This document shows positions 16,357 through 25,275 of a DNA stretch of 33,312 nt, in pieces (the stretch's first letter is position 1; the number at the start of each line of letters is the position of its first letter). Origin of the DNA: Helicobacteraceae bacterium 4484_230 (GTDB lineage Bacteria > Campylobacterota > Campylobacteria > Campylobacterales > Sulfurimonadaceae); the NCBI GenBank assembly GCA_002085085.1, contig MZGN01000001.1, positions 1-33,312 on the forward strand, in the 5' to 3' direction. Below the pieces are notes generated by a model. That model was given only the letters and a program-made list of their open reading frames with translations, ran no database searches and was not told the origin of the DNA. Made by a program: the position numbers and the translations under genes.

Positions 16357-17232
16357 CTAGCTTCGAGTGTTTTCCCTGGAAATTCTTTTTGCCTTGTACA
16401 AGCTATTGTCTGCACGCTTAAAGACTGCATCGATAGAAATATCATCAGACTTAAGTTTTGCAGCTCCGACACTGACAGCAAAGCTTATCTGCATTTTTGA
16501 GACACGTGTTTTAGCGACGGTTTTTCTAATCCTGTCGATCTTGGCAAGCGCTGCCTCCTTTTCTACCCCGTAAAGCACCAGAATAAATTCATCTCCGCCA
16601 ACCCTTGCAAAACAGTCGTCTTTATCCAGGTGTGTCTGCACTGCCGCAACAAACGCTTTAATCACCTCATCACCGACATCATGGCCGTATGTATCGTTGA
16701 CCGTCTTGAACTTGTCAAGATCGAACACAAAAAGAAAAAAAGGTATATTGTTTTCTTTTGCTTTGGCAAACAGGGGATTTGCTACTTCAAAAAATCTTCT
16801 CCTGTTGGCAATTCCCGTCATAGGATCCTCTCTTGCGATCTTTTCAAGTTCCTCCATCGCTTTTTTAAGTTTGATCTGCGTCTGTATGCGGACAAGAACC
16901 TCTTTTGGCCTGTAGGGCTTGGTAATATAGTCAACCCCTCCTACATCAAATGCCCTGACAACACTATCCGTATCCGTCTTTCCGGTCAGAAAAACAACAG
17001 GTATATCCCTGGTAGACTGGTTGGCCTTAATCAGTGAGCATGTCTTGAAACCGTCAATCCCCGGCATATTGATATCCAGAAGAATAAGATCCGGCTTCTC
17101 TTTCTCTATCATCTCAAGCGCACTTTTGCCGTCGATTACTACACTTACATCATATGCGTTCAAGATCTCCATCAAAAAATCTATACTGCCGGGATTGTCA
17201 TCGACTATCAGTATTTTTGGTTTCTCTGCCAT
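16357..17232 (-). CDS. Response regulator with diguanylate cyclase (REC-GGDEF)
   Basis: The 291-residue protein joins a receiver domain (1-120; acidic pair DD at 11-12, phospho-acceptor Asp53 in LLDINMPGIDGF, Lys105 in TKPY) to a GGDEF domain (about 135-291) with intact active site GGDEF at 212-216. It should make c-di-GMP from two GTP when phosphorylated, like PleD or WspR. The inhibitory I-site, Arg nine residues before the GGDEF, is Asp203 here, so product inhibition by that route is probably lost. It begins nine bases after the hybrid kinase, its likely phosphodonor. Its position behind the pel genes suggests that it makes c-di-GMP for PelD. Confidence 0.93.
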   Translation of the reverse strand: MAEKPKILIVDDNPGSIDFLMEILNAYDVSVVIDGKSALEMIEKEKPDLILLDINMPGIDGFKTCSLIKANQSTRDIPVVFLTGKTDTDSVVRAFDVGGVDYITKPYRPKEVLVRIQTQIKLKKAMEELEKIAREDPMTGIANRRRFFEVANPLFAKAKENNIPFFLFVFDLDKFKTVNDTYGHDVGDEVIKAFVAAVQTHLDKDDCFARVGGDEFILVLYGVEKEAALAKIDRIRKTVAKTRVSKMQISFAVSVGAAKLKSDDISIDAVFKRADNSLYKAKRISRENTRS

Positions 17233-17241
17233 AATTGCCTA

Positions 17242-19587
17242 TTATACCTTGAATATGTTGCCAGCCGGCTTACCTTTAAAGTGATCATCGATGATCTTTG
17301 CCGTCATTTTAAAATTATATGTCTTTACCGAGGCCGCAACCTCATCAAATATCTTTTTATCCTCATGGGTCATCCTGTATCCAGAAAGCTCATCGATAAC
17401 TTTCTTGCACTGTGCAGCTTTTCCTTTTTTTGCGTGTTGACGGATATTGAGCAGAAGCAGACGCATCTTGTCTCTGCCGATCAAATCAAGACTCTTTCTT
17501 GAAATACTCTCCTTTTTTCTTTTCAATGTTTTTATGTCATAAAGAAGCACCTGTATCTGTTTATCAAGATTATCCAAAAGGGCACCGTAAAGCTCTTTAC
17601 TGCCGGATGAAAATACACTCTCAAGCTCTTTTAGAGTTTCATACAGCTTTTTTGCCCCCAGATTACCGGCTATGCTTTTGTGGTAGTGGGCAAGATCCTC
17701 CGCCTCTTTATGATTGTTGTGCAGTATCATATGGTTGAACTTGCGTACAGAATCCTTCAGCGAATCGGCAAAATCATACAGTACCGTACGGTACAGTTTT
17801 GTATTACTGTTTATCCTTGAGAGACCCTCTTCAACATCTATCTCTCTCAATGTGTCAACCAAAGCACTTTTGTCACCCTCATCCTCCTGGCTGTTTGGAA
17901 CATAAACAACATTTGAAGCATCTATCTTGACCGGAATATACTGCAGAAGCATTTCATAAAACCTCTCTACGTCTATAGGCTTGTCAAGATAATCCTGCAA
18001 GCCCAGCTTTTCCATCTGACTGCTGCCGTCACCTTTGAGATTTGCACTGAGTGCAATAATGGGAATATGGTCAAACTGGGGATATTCCCGTATGATAGCT
18101 GTTGCGCTGTAGCCGTCCATTACCGGCATGTTGATATCCATCAGTATCAATTCGAAAGTATTGTCCTCCATGATAGCTTCTACCGCCTTCTGGCCATTCT
18201 CAACAGTCGTAATATCAATTCCGGTACCTTCAAGAAGGCCACGTACAACGGTCTGGTTCATAACATTGTCATCCGCCAGAAGAATACTGCTGCCTTTTAA
18301 AACAGCCAGGTCTTTATGTGTATATACTCTGCTTTTAAGCTGCTCTGCACTCTCCTTGTCACCAAAAACATCCACCACAAGCTCATATACCATTCGCTGA
18401 CTGAATGGCTTGTGCAGGCAGGCATCAATCTTGATCTCTCTGGATAATTTTTCTGAAACATCCTGCTTAGTAGCACTCATCATAACGATCTTGGATTTGC
18501 ATTTATGCAAAATTGATTTATCCAGACAGAGACGAAGCATCTTTTCGTCAACAACAATAAGATCAAAAGAGTGGACCGCAAAAAGTTCACGCAGTTTTTT
18601 CGCATCCGAAGCACGCCAGCATTTATGGTGAAAATATTCCAGCATCTCTTTTAGTGTCTCTGCCGTCTTTGTCTTTTTATCGACAATCAGCACATTTTTA
18701 TCCATCTGCTGCCTTGAAGGCAGTCTATAGCTTCTGCGGTCAACCTCATACACAGGCTCTATAGCTATGGTGAAGATAAAACTGCTTCCTTCACCGTATT
18801 TGCTGGTAGCATATATCTCTCCACCCATTAATTCTACAAGGTTTTTGGAGATATTGAGTCCCAGGCCCGTCCCGCCGTATTTTCTGCTTGTAGAGTTCTC
18901 TGCCTGTGAAAAAAGATTGAAAAGTTTTGGTATCTGCTCTTCCTGGATCCCTATTCCGGTATCGACAACTTTAAATCTCAACATACGCTTTTTATCCTGA
19001 GTAACTTCAGGTCTCTCTATTTCAAGCGTTACCGAGCCGTGTTCGGTAAATTTAATACCGTTGTTTATCAGATTGATCAACACCTGCGTCAGGCGAAGCG
19101 GGTCACCTTTCATCTTTGCAGGAACACCTTTTTCCATGCTGAAAACCAGCTCAATACCCCTCTCTTTCGCCTTGAGCCCTACGATATTGGCAACATCCTT
19201 CAAAACAGTGTTAATATCAAATTCGACACGCTCTATCTCTACCTTTCCCGCTTCTATCTTGGAAAAGTCGAGAATATCATTAACGATGCTGAGCAGAAGA
19301 TTGGATGAATTTTTGATTTTTTCAAGAATACTACGCTCTTTTTCACCCTGCTCACTCTGACTCAGCATATAAGTGAATCCGATTATGGCGTTCATTGGCG
19401 TACGTATCTCATGACTTAAATTTGCCAAAAGCGCCTCTTTGATGCGTGTAGCTTTCTCTGCTTCTTCCAAAGCACTTTTTAGCTTTCTGTCATACTTTGT
19501 TTTGTTTATATGGCTGATGATACCCATCACCAAAATAAAAACAAAAGTGGCAAAAACGATCCATAAAAAATTGTCTTGATTTATCAT
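17242..19587 (-). CDS. Hybrid sensor histidine kinase (TM-HisKA-HATPase-REC-REC-Hpt)
   Basis: The 781-residue protein has one N-terminal membrane helix (about 7-25) and no periplasmic or cytosolic sensor domain. A short coiled-coil leads to the dimerisation domain with phospho-acceptor His59 in LSHEIRTPMN, then the ATPase domain with NLINNGIKF and GTGLGL. The first receiver is degenerate: its acidic pair is replaced (LIVDKK). The second has a normal phospho-acceptor, Asp484, in LILMDINMP. A C-terminal Hpt domain carries His634 in AHYHKSIAGNLGA. This is a full phosphorelay chain in one protein, probably passing phosphate to the response regulator cyclase just downstream. With no sensor domain, the signal may come through the membrane helix from a partner such as the adjacent HupE-like protein; this is inference. 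Confidence 0.93.
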   Translation of the reverse strand: MINQDNFLWIVFATFVFILVMGIISHINKTKYDRKLKSALEEAEKATRIKEALLANLSHEIRTPMNAIIGFTYMLSQSEQGEKERSILEKIKNSSNLLLSIVNDILDFSKIEAGKVEIERVEFDINTVLKDVANIVGLKAKERGIELVFSMEKGVPAKMKGDPLRLTQVLINLINNGIKFTEHGSVTLEIERPEVTQDKKRMLRFKVVDTGIGIQEEQIPKLFNLFSQAENSTSRKYGGTGLGLNISKNLVELMGGEIYATSKYGEGSSFIFTIAIEPVYEVDRRSYRLPSRQQMDKNVLIVDKKTKTAETLKEMLEYFHHKCWRASDAKKLRELFAVHSFDLIVVDEKMLRLCLDKSILHKCKSKIVMMSATKQDVSEKLSREIKIDACLHKPFSQRMVYELVVDVFGDKESAEQLKSRVYTHKDLAVLKGSSILLADDNVMNQTVVRGLLEGTGIDITTVENGQKAVEAIMEDNTFELILMDINMPVMDGYSATAIIREYPQFDHIPIIALSANLKGDGSSQMEKLGLQDYLDKPIDVERFYEMLLQYIPVKIDASNVVYVPNSQEDEGDKSALVDTLREIDVEEGLSRINSNTKLYRTVLYDFADSLKDSVRKFNHMILHNNHKEAEDLAHYHKSIAGNLGAKKLYETLKELESVFSSGSKELYGALLDNLDKQIQVLLYDIKTLKRKKESISRKSLDLIGRDKMRLLLLNIRQHAKKGKAAQCKKVIDELSGYRMTHEDKKIFDEVAASVKTYNFKMTAKIIDDHFKGKPAGNIFKV

Positions 19588-19594
19588 TGAAATG

Positions 19595-19600
19595 ATTATA
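19595..19600 (-). promoter_or_regulatory. TATAAT box immediately upstream of the hybrid kinase gene
   Basis: TATAAT followed by seven bases (CATTTCA) and the ATG. The geometry equals that at the cytochrome gene (7791-7796), and again no ribosome binding site is seen in the 33-base gap. If active, it would give the kinase-cyclase pair its own leaderless transcript, separate from the pel operon. Confidence 0.4.
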
Positions 19601-19620
19601 TCTTATTTTGTGGATACTTT

Positions 19621-20604
19621 TTATTTAATAAAAAGGAGGATTCGCTCTATGAGCCAGAAAAAAGAGATGCCGCCAAAAATATAAGACAATACGAAAACGA
19701 TCTTCTCTCTTTCAATCCCCGTAACAAGAGAAAAGCACGACAACAGCAGTATTGCCGCTGCGATAAAGAGTATCTGTCCAAGCTCTATTCCTATATTGAA
19801 CGCCAGTACCGCCATCGGTATCTCACCATGTGGCAGCCCTATGGTATTTAGCATACCTGCAAAGCCAAGTCCATGCAAGAGTCCAAAAAGAAATACCATC
19901 ATTGGAAGATGGCGCCTGCCTATGGATCTTGGATCATTCCTCAATACTTCACGATACACGATTATGATACTTGCCGCGATCATGGCCTCCACATAAACCG
20001 ACGGCACTTCAATAAGATTGAAAATACTAAGTAGCAAAGTGGCGGAATGAGATAGCGTAAAAGCCGTAACAGACAGAATAAGCACTCGCAAACCGGGAGC
20101 GAGAAAAATAAGTGCCAGCAAAAACAGAAGGTGGTCAAACCCGGTCAAAATATGCAAAAACCCGAGAGTCAAATATTCTACCGACATTTCATACAGAGAG
20201 CGCCCTTCTCCTATCAACATAAAAGGATGGTTTCTGCGCAGCAGATCTTGCTGTGAACGATCCCTGCCGATATAATTGACCAGCACTCCCCTGTCCGATG
20301 AAGCAAGACCGTCTATCCAAATGCGCGAACCGGCAAGCGTACCGTCAGCGCATGATAAAGCATAACGCTCAGTAATGAAACCATTTTCAGTAACGATATT
20401 GCTCTTAACTGTTTTGGTACACGATAACGGGAAAGCTGTTTCGATCTCACCGGCAAACATATCTTGAACCGGTTTTTTATAAATAACCGATATTTCACCC
20501 CCATCCTTCTGCTTGAGCTCCAAGTAGGACAATCCGCTTTGATGGCCGGAGAGTATCGAAAACAGTGCTGTCAGTATGAATGCGATCTTTACAAATGTTT
20601 TCAA
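19621..20604 (-). CDS. HupE/UreJ-type membrane protein
   Basis: The 327-residue protein has an N-terminal signal peptide, a periplasmic domain of about 120 residues, and then six or seven membrane helices. The membrane part carries the HupE/UreJ_2 family signatures: GFLHILTGFDHLLFLLAL, FTLSHSATLL, VEAMIAASI, FGLLHGLGFAG and FNIGIELGQ, with conserved intramembrane His and Asp residues. HupE/UreJ proteins are thought to move nickel or cobalt, but this longer subfamily is poorly characterised. The TTG start overlaps the TGA of the parvulin gene as TTGA, so the two are translationally coupled. No hydrogenase or urease gene is present, so the metal role is uncertain. Confidence 0.85.
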   Translation of the reverse strand: MKTFVKIAFILTALFSILSGHQSGLSYLELKQKDGGEISVIYKKPVQDMFAGEIETAFPLSCTKTVKSNIVTENGFITERYALSCADGTLAGSRIWIDGLASSDRGVLVNYIGRDRSQQDLLRRNHPFMLIGEGRSLYEMSVEYLTLGFLHILTGFDHLLFLLALIFLAPGLRVLILSVTAFTLSHSATLLLSIFNLIEVPSVYVEAMIAASIIIVYREVLRNDPRSIGRRHLPMMVFLFGLLHGLGFAGMLNTIGLPHGEIPMAVLAFNIGIELGQILFIAAAILLLSCFSLVTGIEREKIVFVLSYIFGGISFFWLIERILLFIK

Positions 20605-21419
20605 TTCACTTCTAGCCGATACCGGGAAACGAGCCTGTCATAAGCATCCCGAAGGCCGCGTATCTGTCTCTCTCGTATAAAATCACGATATACCAACTCT
20701 TCAACTTCATCAAAAGGCAGAATTTCACCTCCGGTTTTTTCTATAATATAAACCAAATGCACTCCATATTTAGATCTTACAGGTCCCGACCACTCCCCGC
20801 GCGGCATCAACCGGACACGTCCGGCAAAATAGTTTCCGAATTTTGCGGAGAGAGTCTTTTCATCTGCAGGTCCTATCCGGCTGGAACCGGAAAAAGTATC
20901 TCCAAACTCAATGCCCTTGCGAGGGGAAATATCGTACTGCCAGAGAGTGTCCAGAAGTTCAGAAAGTACGGCCTCTCTTTTTTTGTCGGCGAAAATATGA
21001 AAAAAAATGATTTTTCCGCCTATACGGTAAGAGTCTTTATGTGTTCTGTAGTATTCTTGAAGTTCCTCTTCATCGGGTTCCGCTTGGGAAACGGAAGATG
21101 CAAGAACCTTATCCATTCTGTCCAACAGTCTGTCACGCACCACCTTGTCTTTTTTTTCAAGCTGCATAGCCACTGCTTCATCCAGCATCACTTCTTGGCG
21201 AAAGTACTCTTTATACAAAAACTCAAGCTCAACGTCATTCGGCACTCGCTGCCAGCGCTGAAAAAAATCTTTTTTGATCTTCTCCTGCTGAAAACTGTTA
21301 ATCGAAACACGCTTTTTTTCAGGCTGCACTCCATTTTGACCCACAACACTATACAACAGATAGAGCAAAAGCCCGATAATCAAAAAATGCACATAAGGTT
21401 CGGACAGCAGCCTTTTCAT
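20601..21419 (-). CDS. Membrane-anchored parvulin-type peptidyl-prolyl isomerase
   Basis: The 272-residue protein has a membrane anchor (about 11-27), a helical chaperone-like region rich in charged residues (about 40-125), and a parvulin (PpiC-type) domain (about 125-245). That domain shows GDTFSGSSRIGPADEKTLSAKFG, the RGEWSGPVRSKYGVHLVYI element and a basic C-terminus. SurA and PpiD share this plan and assist outer-membrane protein folding. The gene starts eight bases after pelB and overlaps the HupE-like gene by four. It could help fold the PelB barrel or the HupE-like protein; the tighter coupling is with HupE. Parvulin residues are fewer than usual in the first beta strand, so catalysis is not certain. 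Confidence 0.85.
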   Translation of the reverse strand: MKRLLSEPYVHFLIIGLLLYLLYSVVGQNGVQPEKKRVSINSFQQEKIKKDFFQRWQRVPNDVELEFLYKEYFRQEVMLDEAVAMQLEKKDKVVRDRLLDRMDKVLASSVSQAEPDEEELQEYYRTHKDSYRIGGKIIFFHIFADKKREAVLSELLDTLWQYDISPRKGIEFGDTFSGSSRIGPADEKTLSAKFGNYFAGRVRLMPRGEWSGPVRSKYGVHLVYIIEKTGGEILPFDEVEELVYRDFIRERQIRGLRDAYDRLVSRYRLEVN

Positions 21420-21427
21420 TTTTTTCC

Positions 21428-24196
21428 TTATAGAAAAAACTTATAACGTGCGTAAAACTCCAAATTGCTTTCATTTGTACCGTTTACGCTTTGGTCATAA
21501 AAAATCCCAACTGACAGATGGTCTTCCCCAAAAAGAGCACCGCCATACCCGGCAGAACAAGAGAAGTTGAACTGGTTCGAGAAACCGTTGTAGTAGGGTG
21601 CAAATTCCGCGTACGGCCTCCAAACTCTGGTGTAACGCTGTCTGTTTACTGTTCCATAAAAGAAATTTGCACCAACTGTATAGTAGGTTTCAGGCAAAAT
21701 CAGTGCGTTCTCGGGTGCTATATGGTCGATAACCCCCCTTGATGCTCCACTCTCTCTGTAACTCCCATATTCGGCAAAAAGCCCCCATGCAAGATCCGGA
21801 TAACCATTGCGAAACTGCCTGTATAGATCGAATCGTGCCTTAAACCCTTTTCCAAGATAAATATCATCTTGTGAATGAAAACTTTGATACGCCGCCGAAA
21901 GTGAAACCATAGAGGAGTTTAGATATTGAAAATAAACCTTTGCCGATAGTTCATCTTTGTCACCCCCAAGAAGCAGATAGTTCGTCTCTTCCGATTTGAT
22001 CCTATTACCATATCCGGCTTCCAGCGCCAACCGGCTCATAACATTGTAATGAACCGCTGCTTTAAAATATACGTAATCATCCATGGCCGATCTGACACCG
22101 GCAGCAACATCGACATAGCCCCGCATAAAACGTTTTTTAAGCCCAAGCTCAAACGAACTGTCATTACCTGGCTCACCCACAAATGTATCACCTTTGTCGG
22201 CACTGTTATCCACATGCTCCACACCCGCATGTAGTGCCCAGGCATCTGCAATATAATATCTGACGGCAGCTCTGGCATAAGAACGGACGAGATCACTACG
22301 CTGCTGTAAACCTCCTTTTATATCGACAACATCGGCATACTCTTCCACAAGCTCCAACCGCTGCCTATAGAGTAAGTAGTCATATCGATTGTAACGCCGG
22401 CCTTCAAACGATAGGGTCTGAGCCAGTGAGATGTTGCCCGTCTCCACTCCTGCCAAAACTTTGTCTCTTGCAGGTAAAATTGCACTATAACGATATAAAA
22501 TATCAAGCTGATCGGCACGTGCATCGTCGGAAAGAGCGATATTAAGCTTCATCCACGGCTCAACATCTTCAAGCCTGCCCTCAAGATATCTTGCCCTGTC
22601 ATGTGCATTATGACGCAAAGCCCATAAAATCGATATTTCAGTATAAGTTTTTTGACCCAGGACCGCTTCAGATCTTTTCAGCTTGTACTCATATTTATCC
22701 ACATCAATAAAATACATCCCTGCCTTAAGATAGTTTGCAAGAAAAACCCTGTCTTTTATCATATTTGGATCATGCCTGAGCTCTTCTTTAAGCTCTTCAA
22801 AAATCTCAGCCATCATCTTCATAAAAGCATCCGTCTCTTCTCTTGCCTGCATAATATACGCGTACATAAATTTTACATCCACACTGCTTTTGTCAGAATA
22901 GAGCAGGCGCTTGACATATTCCATCGCCCTGTCTGAACGCTGGAGGGAAAAATTTCCTACTGCAAGAGGCAGCCAAAGCTCAGGATCCACACGCCCACCC
23001 TCTTCTATCTCAAAAATTATCTTTTCAAGAGAGGTCGCATTGTGATTATCTATATAAAACCACAATACCGCCGCCCTGGCTTCCACAGAATTTGAATCCA
23101 ACTGTACGGCACGCCCAAAAGCTTCTGCCGCTTTTTCATACTTGTCAAGCAGACTGTAGACCTGCCCTTTTATAAGCCAAAGATAGACATTTGACCCCAA
23201 GCTGGCATTTTTCTCTTCTTTGTCAAAAATACTCTCCAGTTCTCTATACTTTTTTTCGGTAAAAAGAGTATCGATATATGCAAGATACAGATGTTCTTTA
23301 CCAAATTTCATATACCCGTCATACGCGACTTTTTCTACAAAGTCTGGATCTTTTCCGTTATAGTAATAGAGTATACGCTCATAATCTATCAATCTTCCTT
23401 CGCCCATATTATAAAGATTGACAGAAGCTTTAGCGGCGGTGGTGAGTTCTTGCAGATACCAACCCACATCCGACAACCGTTTGTAATACGCGATTAGATC
23501 TTTGTCCGGGCCTTTCAGCTCCACATCTTTTAGTACATCAAATGATTTTTGCATCTTCTTTCGCGAAATATAGTAATCCGAAAGTTTCATTGAGGCTTTT
23601 GGTCCGAGTCGTCCCGCCTGCTGCATCTCAGTCGCAATGCGTTGCGCAGACTTTATATCACCAGTATCCGCGTAGATCCTCAAAGCCTCACCTAGCCACC
23701 TGGCTTCTATTTTTTTCGAGCGGAAAAGTTCTTCAAGGGTCCTGGCAGCGATCTCAGGCAGGCCGGTTTTATCATATATATCGATCATCTTTTCAATGTT
23801 TTCAGGCGTAGGGTCACTTTGTGCAATTGACCTTAGGATCGGTGCAGCCGTCTCATACTGATAGGAATTCAATGCATAGGAGAGTATCTTTTTTTCCAGC
23901 AATTTGTCATGGGTTTTGCTGTAAATAAACTCATAATGCCTTATTGCCTCGTCTCTTCTGTCAAGCCATTGTGATACCTCTGCCATTTTTCGATGCCAGT
24001 AGATCGATTCAGGATACTTCTTCAGCGCCCGTTTACCAACTTTATAGGCATTTTTCAAATCTGAAGAGTAGCTAAAAACCTGAAACATCAGTTTTAATTT
24101 CTCATTTTCCTGTTCCAAAGAGTCTGGTACTCCAGCCGCCAATGTATTGTTTGTTAAAAAAATAAGAACAAACAATGGTAAAAATATATACCGCAC
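21428..24196 (-). CDS. pelB: PelB C-terminal protein: TPR and outer-membrane beta-barrel porin
   Basis: PelB is the outer-membrane exporter of Pel polysaccharide: periplasmic TPR repeats feed the polymer to PelA and to a 16-strand barrel. The 922-residue protein has a signal peptide (about 1-20), many degenerate TPR repeats (about 30-560) and a C-terminal barrel of about 320 residues with alternating aromatic and polar strands, ending in YARYKFFL with a terminal hydrophobic residue. It corresponds to the larger part of the 1193-residue Pseudomonas PelB. The start is GTG, overlapping the preceding TPR gene by one base (TAGTG). The inner-membrane-anchored N-terminal TPR part is a separate gene (24196-25275). 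Confidence 0.9.
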   Translation of the reverse strand: MRYIFLPLFVLIFLTNNTLAAGVPDSLEQENEKLKLMFQVFSYSSDLKNAYKVGKRALKKYPESIYWHRKMAEVSQWLDRRDEAIRHYEFIYSKTHDKLLEKKILSYALNSYQYETAAPILRSIAQSDPTPENIEKMIDIYDKTGLPEIAARTLEELFRSKKIEARWLGEALRIYADTGDIKSAQRIATEMQQAGRLGPKASMKLSDYYISRKKMQKSFDVLKDVELKGPDKDLIAYYKRLSDVGWYLQELTTAAKASVNLYNMGEGRLIDYERILYYYNGKDPDFVEKVAYDGYMKFGKEHLYLAYIDTLFTEKKYRELESIFDKEEKNASLGSNVYLWLIKGQVYSLLDKYEKAAEAFGRAVQLDSNSVEARAAVLWFYIDNHNATSLEKIIFEIEEGGRVDPELWLPLAVGNFSLQRSDRAMEYVKRLLYSDKSSVDVKFMYAYIMQAREETDAFMKMMAEIFEELKEELRHDPNMIKDRVFLANYLKAGMYFIDVDKYEYKLKRSEAVLGQKTYTEISILWALRHNAHDRARYLEGRLEDVEPWMKLNIALSDDARADQLDILYRYSAILPARDKVLAGVETGNISLAQTLSFEGRRYNRYDYLLYRQRLELVEEYADVVDIKGGLQQRSDLVRSYARAAVRYYIADAWALHAGVEHVDNSADKGDTFVGEPGNDSSFELGLKKRFMRGYVDVAAGVRSAMDDYVYFKAAVHYNVMSRLALEAGYGNRIKSEETNYLLLGGDKDELSAKVYFQYLNSSMVSLSAAYQSFHSQDDIYLGKGFKARFDLYRQFRNGYPDLAWGLFAEYGSYRESGASRGVIDHIAPENALILPETYYTVGANFFYGTVNRQRYTRVWRPYAEFAPYYNGFSNQFNFSCSAGYGGALFGEDHLSVGIFYDQSVNGTNESNLEFYARYKFFL

Positions 24197-25275
24197 TATC
24201 GTTCCTGCTCTTTAAGCAATTTTACCGAAAGTTTTTTTGCGGCTTCAAGCCTGTCCATAGAGAGGTACAGCTTAATAAATTTTACTGTCATATCTTCATC
24301 TTTTAGATAGCGTTCCTCATAACTTTGAGCCAATTTAATGGCCCTGTCGTTCAATCCACCACCTACAAGCACCTCAACAGCCTTTAGCAAATATCTCTTT
24401 TTTGTTTTGTAGTCATCACAATTTTTATAAAGGGAGATAAACATATCGGACGATTGGACAAAATCTCCTGCAGTAGCATGCAATTGGGCCAGCTCTTCAT
24501 TGTAATCCGGATCGGTTTCAGCCAATTTGGCAAGCGTCTGCAGTGCTTTTTCATAATTTTTATCTTCAATATAAAGAGTATATGCCACATTTAGCCATTT
24601 TTGTGACTCCCCGCCGAAAAGACTATTTAATTTTTCTACACACCAAAGCCGTGTTTTAAGCTCTTGCGGCTCCGTTGCCATATAAACACACTGCTCAAGA
24701 GCAAAAAGATCGCCTGCTTCATAAAGAGGTCTTAAAAATGCCAATGCCTCTTTTTCCATAGAGAGATCCATAGCATATCCATACCAGACAAGAGCACTCT
24801 CCCTGCTAAAAAGTTGCTTTTGCAATACATGATCGATTACGACAGCCATCTCCTCTTTTATTTCGCCGATAAACTCAGGATCACTGCTGTAACCGGCCTG
24901 TGTTTTCAGCAGCCTGTAATCCAACAACTCCAACTCTTCAGCAATCTGGGAACTTTCAGACTTTCGCAATACACTGATAAGTTTTTTCGTAAGGTCGTAA
25001 TTGCCGTTTTCCAGGCTCACTTTGGCCGTTGCAAGCATCAAGCTGATATTTTCCGGCTCCAGCCTCAACATATTTTCCAAATATACGCCAGTAAGCTCAT
25101 AGTTGCTTTTCTCCTCAAACACCTGTTTATGCAACATTGTCTTCGGATAAAGTATAAACAGTATAAAAACGAAAACGGAAAAGATAAACAGTATCTCTTT
25201 TGAGCTGGCAACCTCTTTGTGGTTTGCATGGATCTCGGCTATCTCTTCACCTGCATCGTACAGTGACATTCGCAT
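24196..25275 (-). CDS. Membrane-anchored TPR protein, N-terminal part of split PelB
   Basis: The 359-residue protein has a cytoplasmic N-terminus of about 27 residues, one membrane helix (about 28-45) and at least six TPR-like repeats in the periplasm, including ENYELTGVYLENMLRLEPEN-type helices. In Pseudomonas the N-terminal membrane helix and TPR repeats of PelB are part of one polypeptide with the barrel. Here the two parts are separate genes with a one-base overlap, and the second has its own signal peptide, so this looks like a true gene split rather than damage. It overlaps pelA by 29 bases. It likely bridges inner-membrane synthase and outer-membrane porin. Confidence 0.75.
   Translation of the reverse strand: MRMSLYDAGEEIAEIHANHKEVASSKEILFIFSVFVFILFILYPKTMLHKQVFEEKSNYELTGVYLENMLRLEPENISLMLATAKVSLENGNYDLTKKLISVLRKSESSQIAEELELLDYRLLKTQAGYSSDPEFIGEIKEEMAVVIDHVLQKQLFSRESALVWYGYAMDLSMEKEALAFLRPLYEAGDLFALEQCVYMATEPQELKTRLWCVEKLNSLFGGESQKWLNVAYTLYIEDKNYEKALQTLAKLAETDPDYNEELAQLHATAGDFVQSSDMFISLYKNCDDYKTKKRYLLKAVEVLVGGGLNDRAIKLAQSYEERYLKDEDMTVKFIKLYLSMDRLEAAKKLSVKLLKEQER

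Noticed and set aside
19621-20604. Part of a hydrogenase or urease cluster
   Set aside because: The HupE/UreJ-like protein has no hydrogenase, urease or metal-chaperone genes near it in this window.
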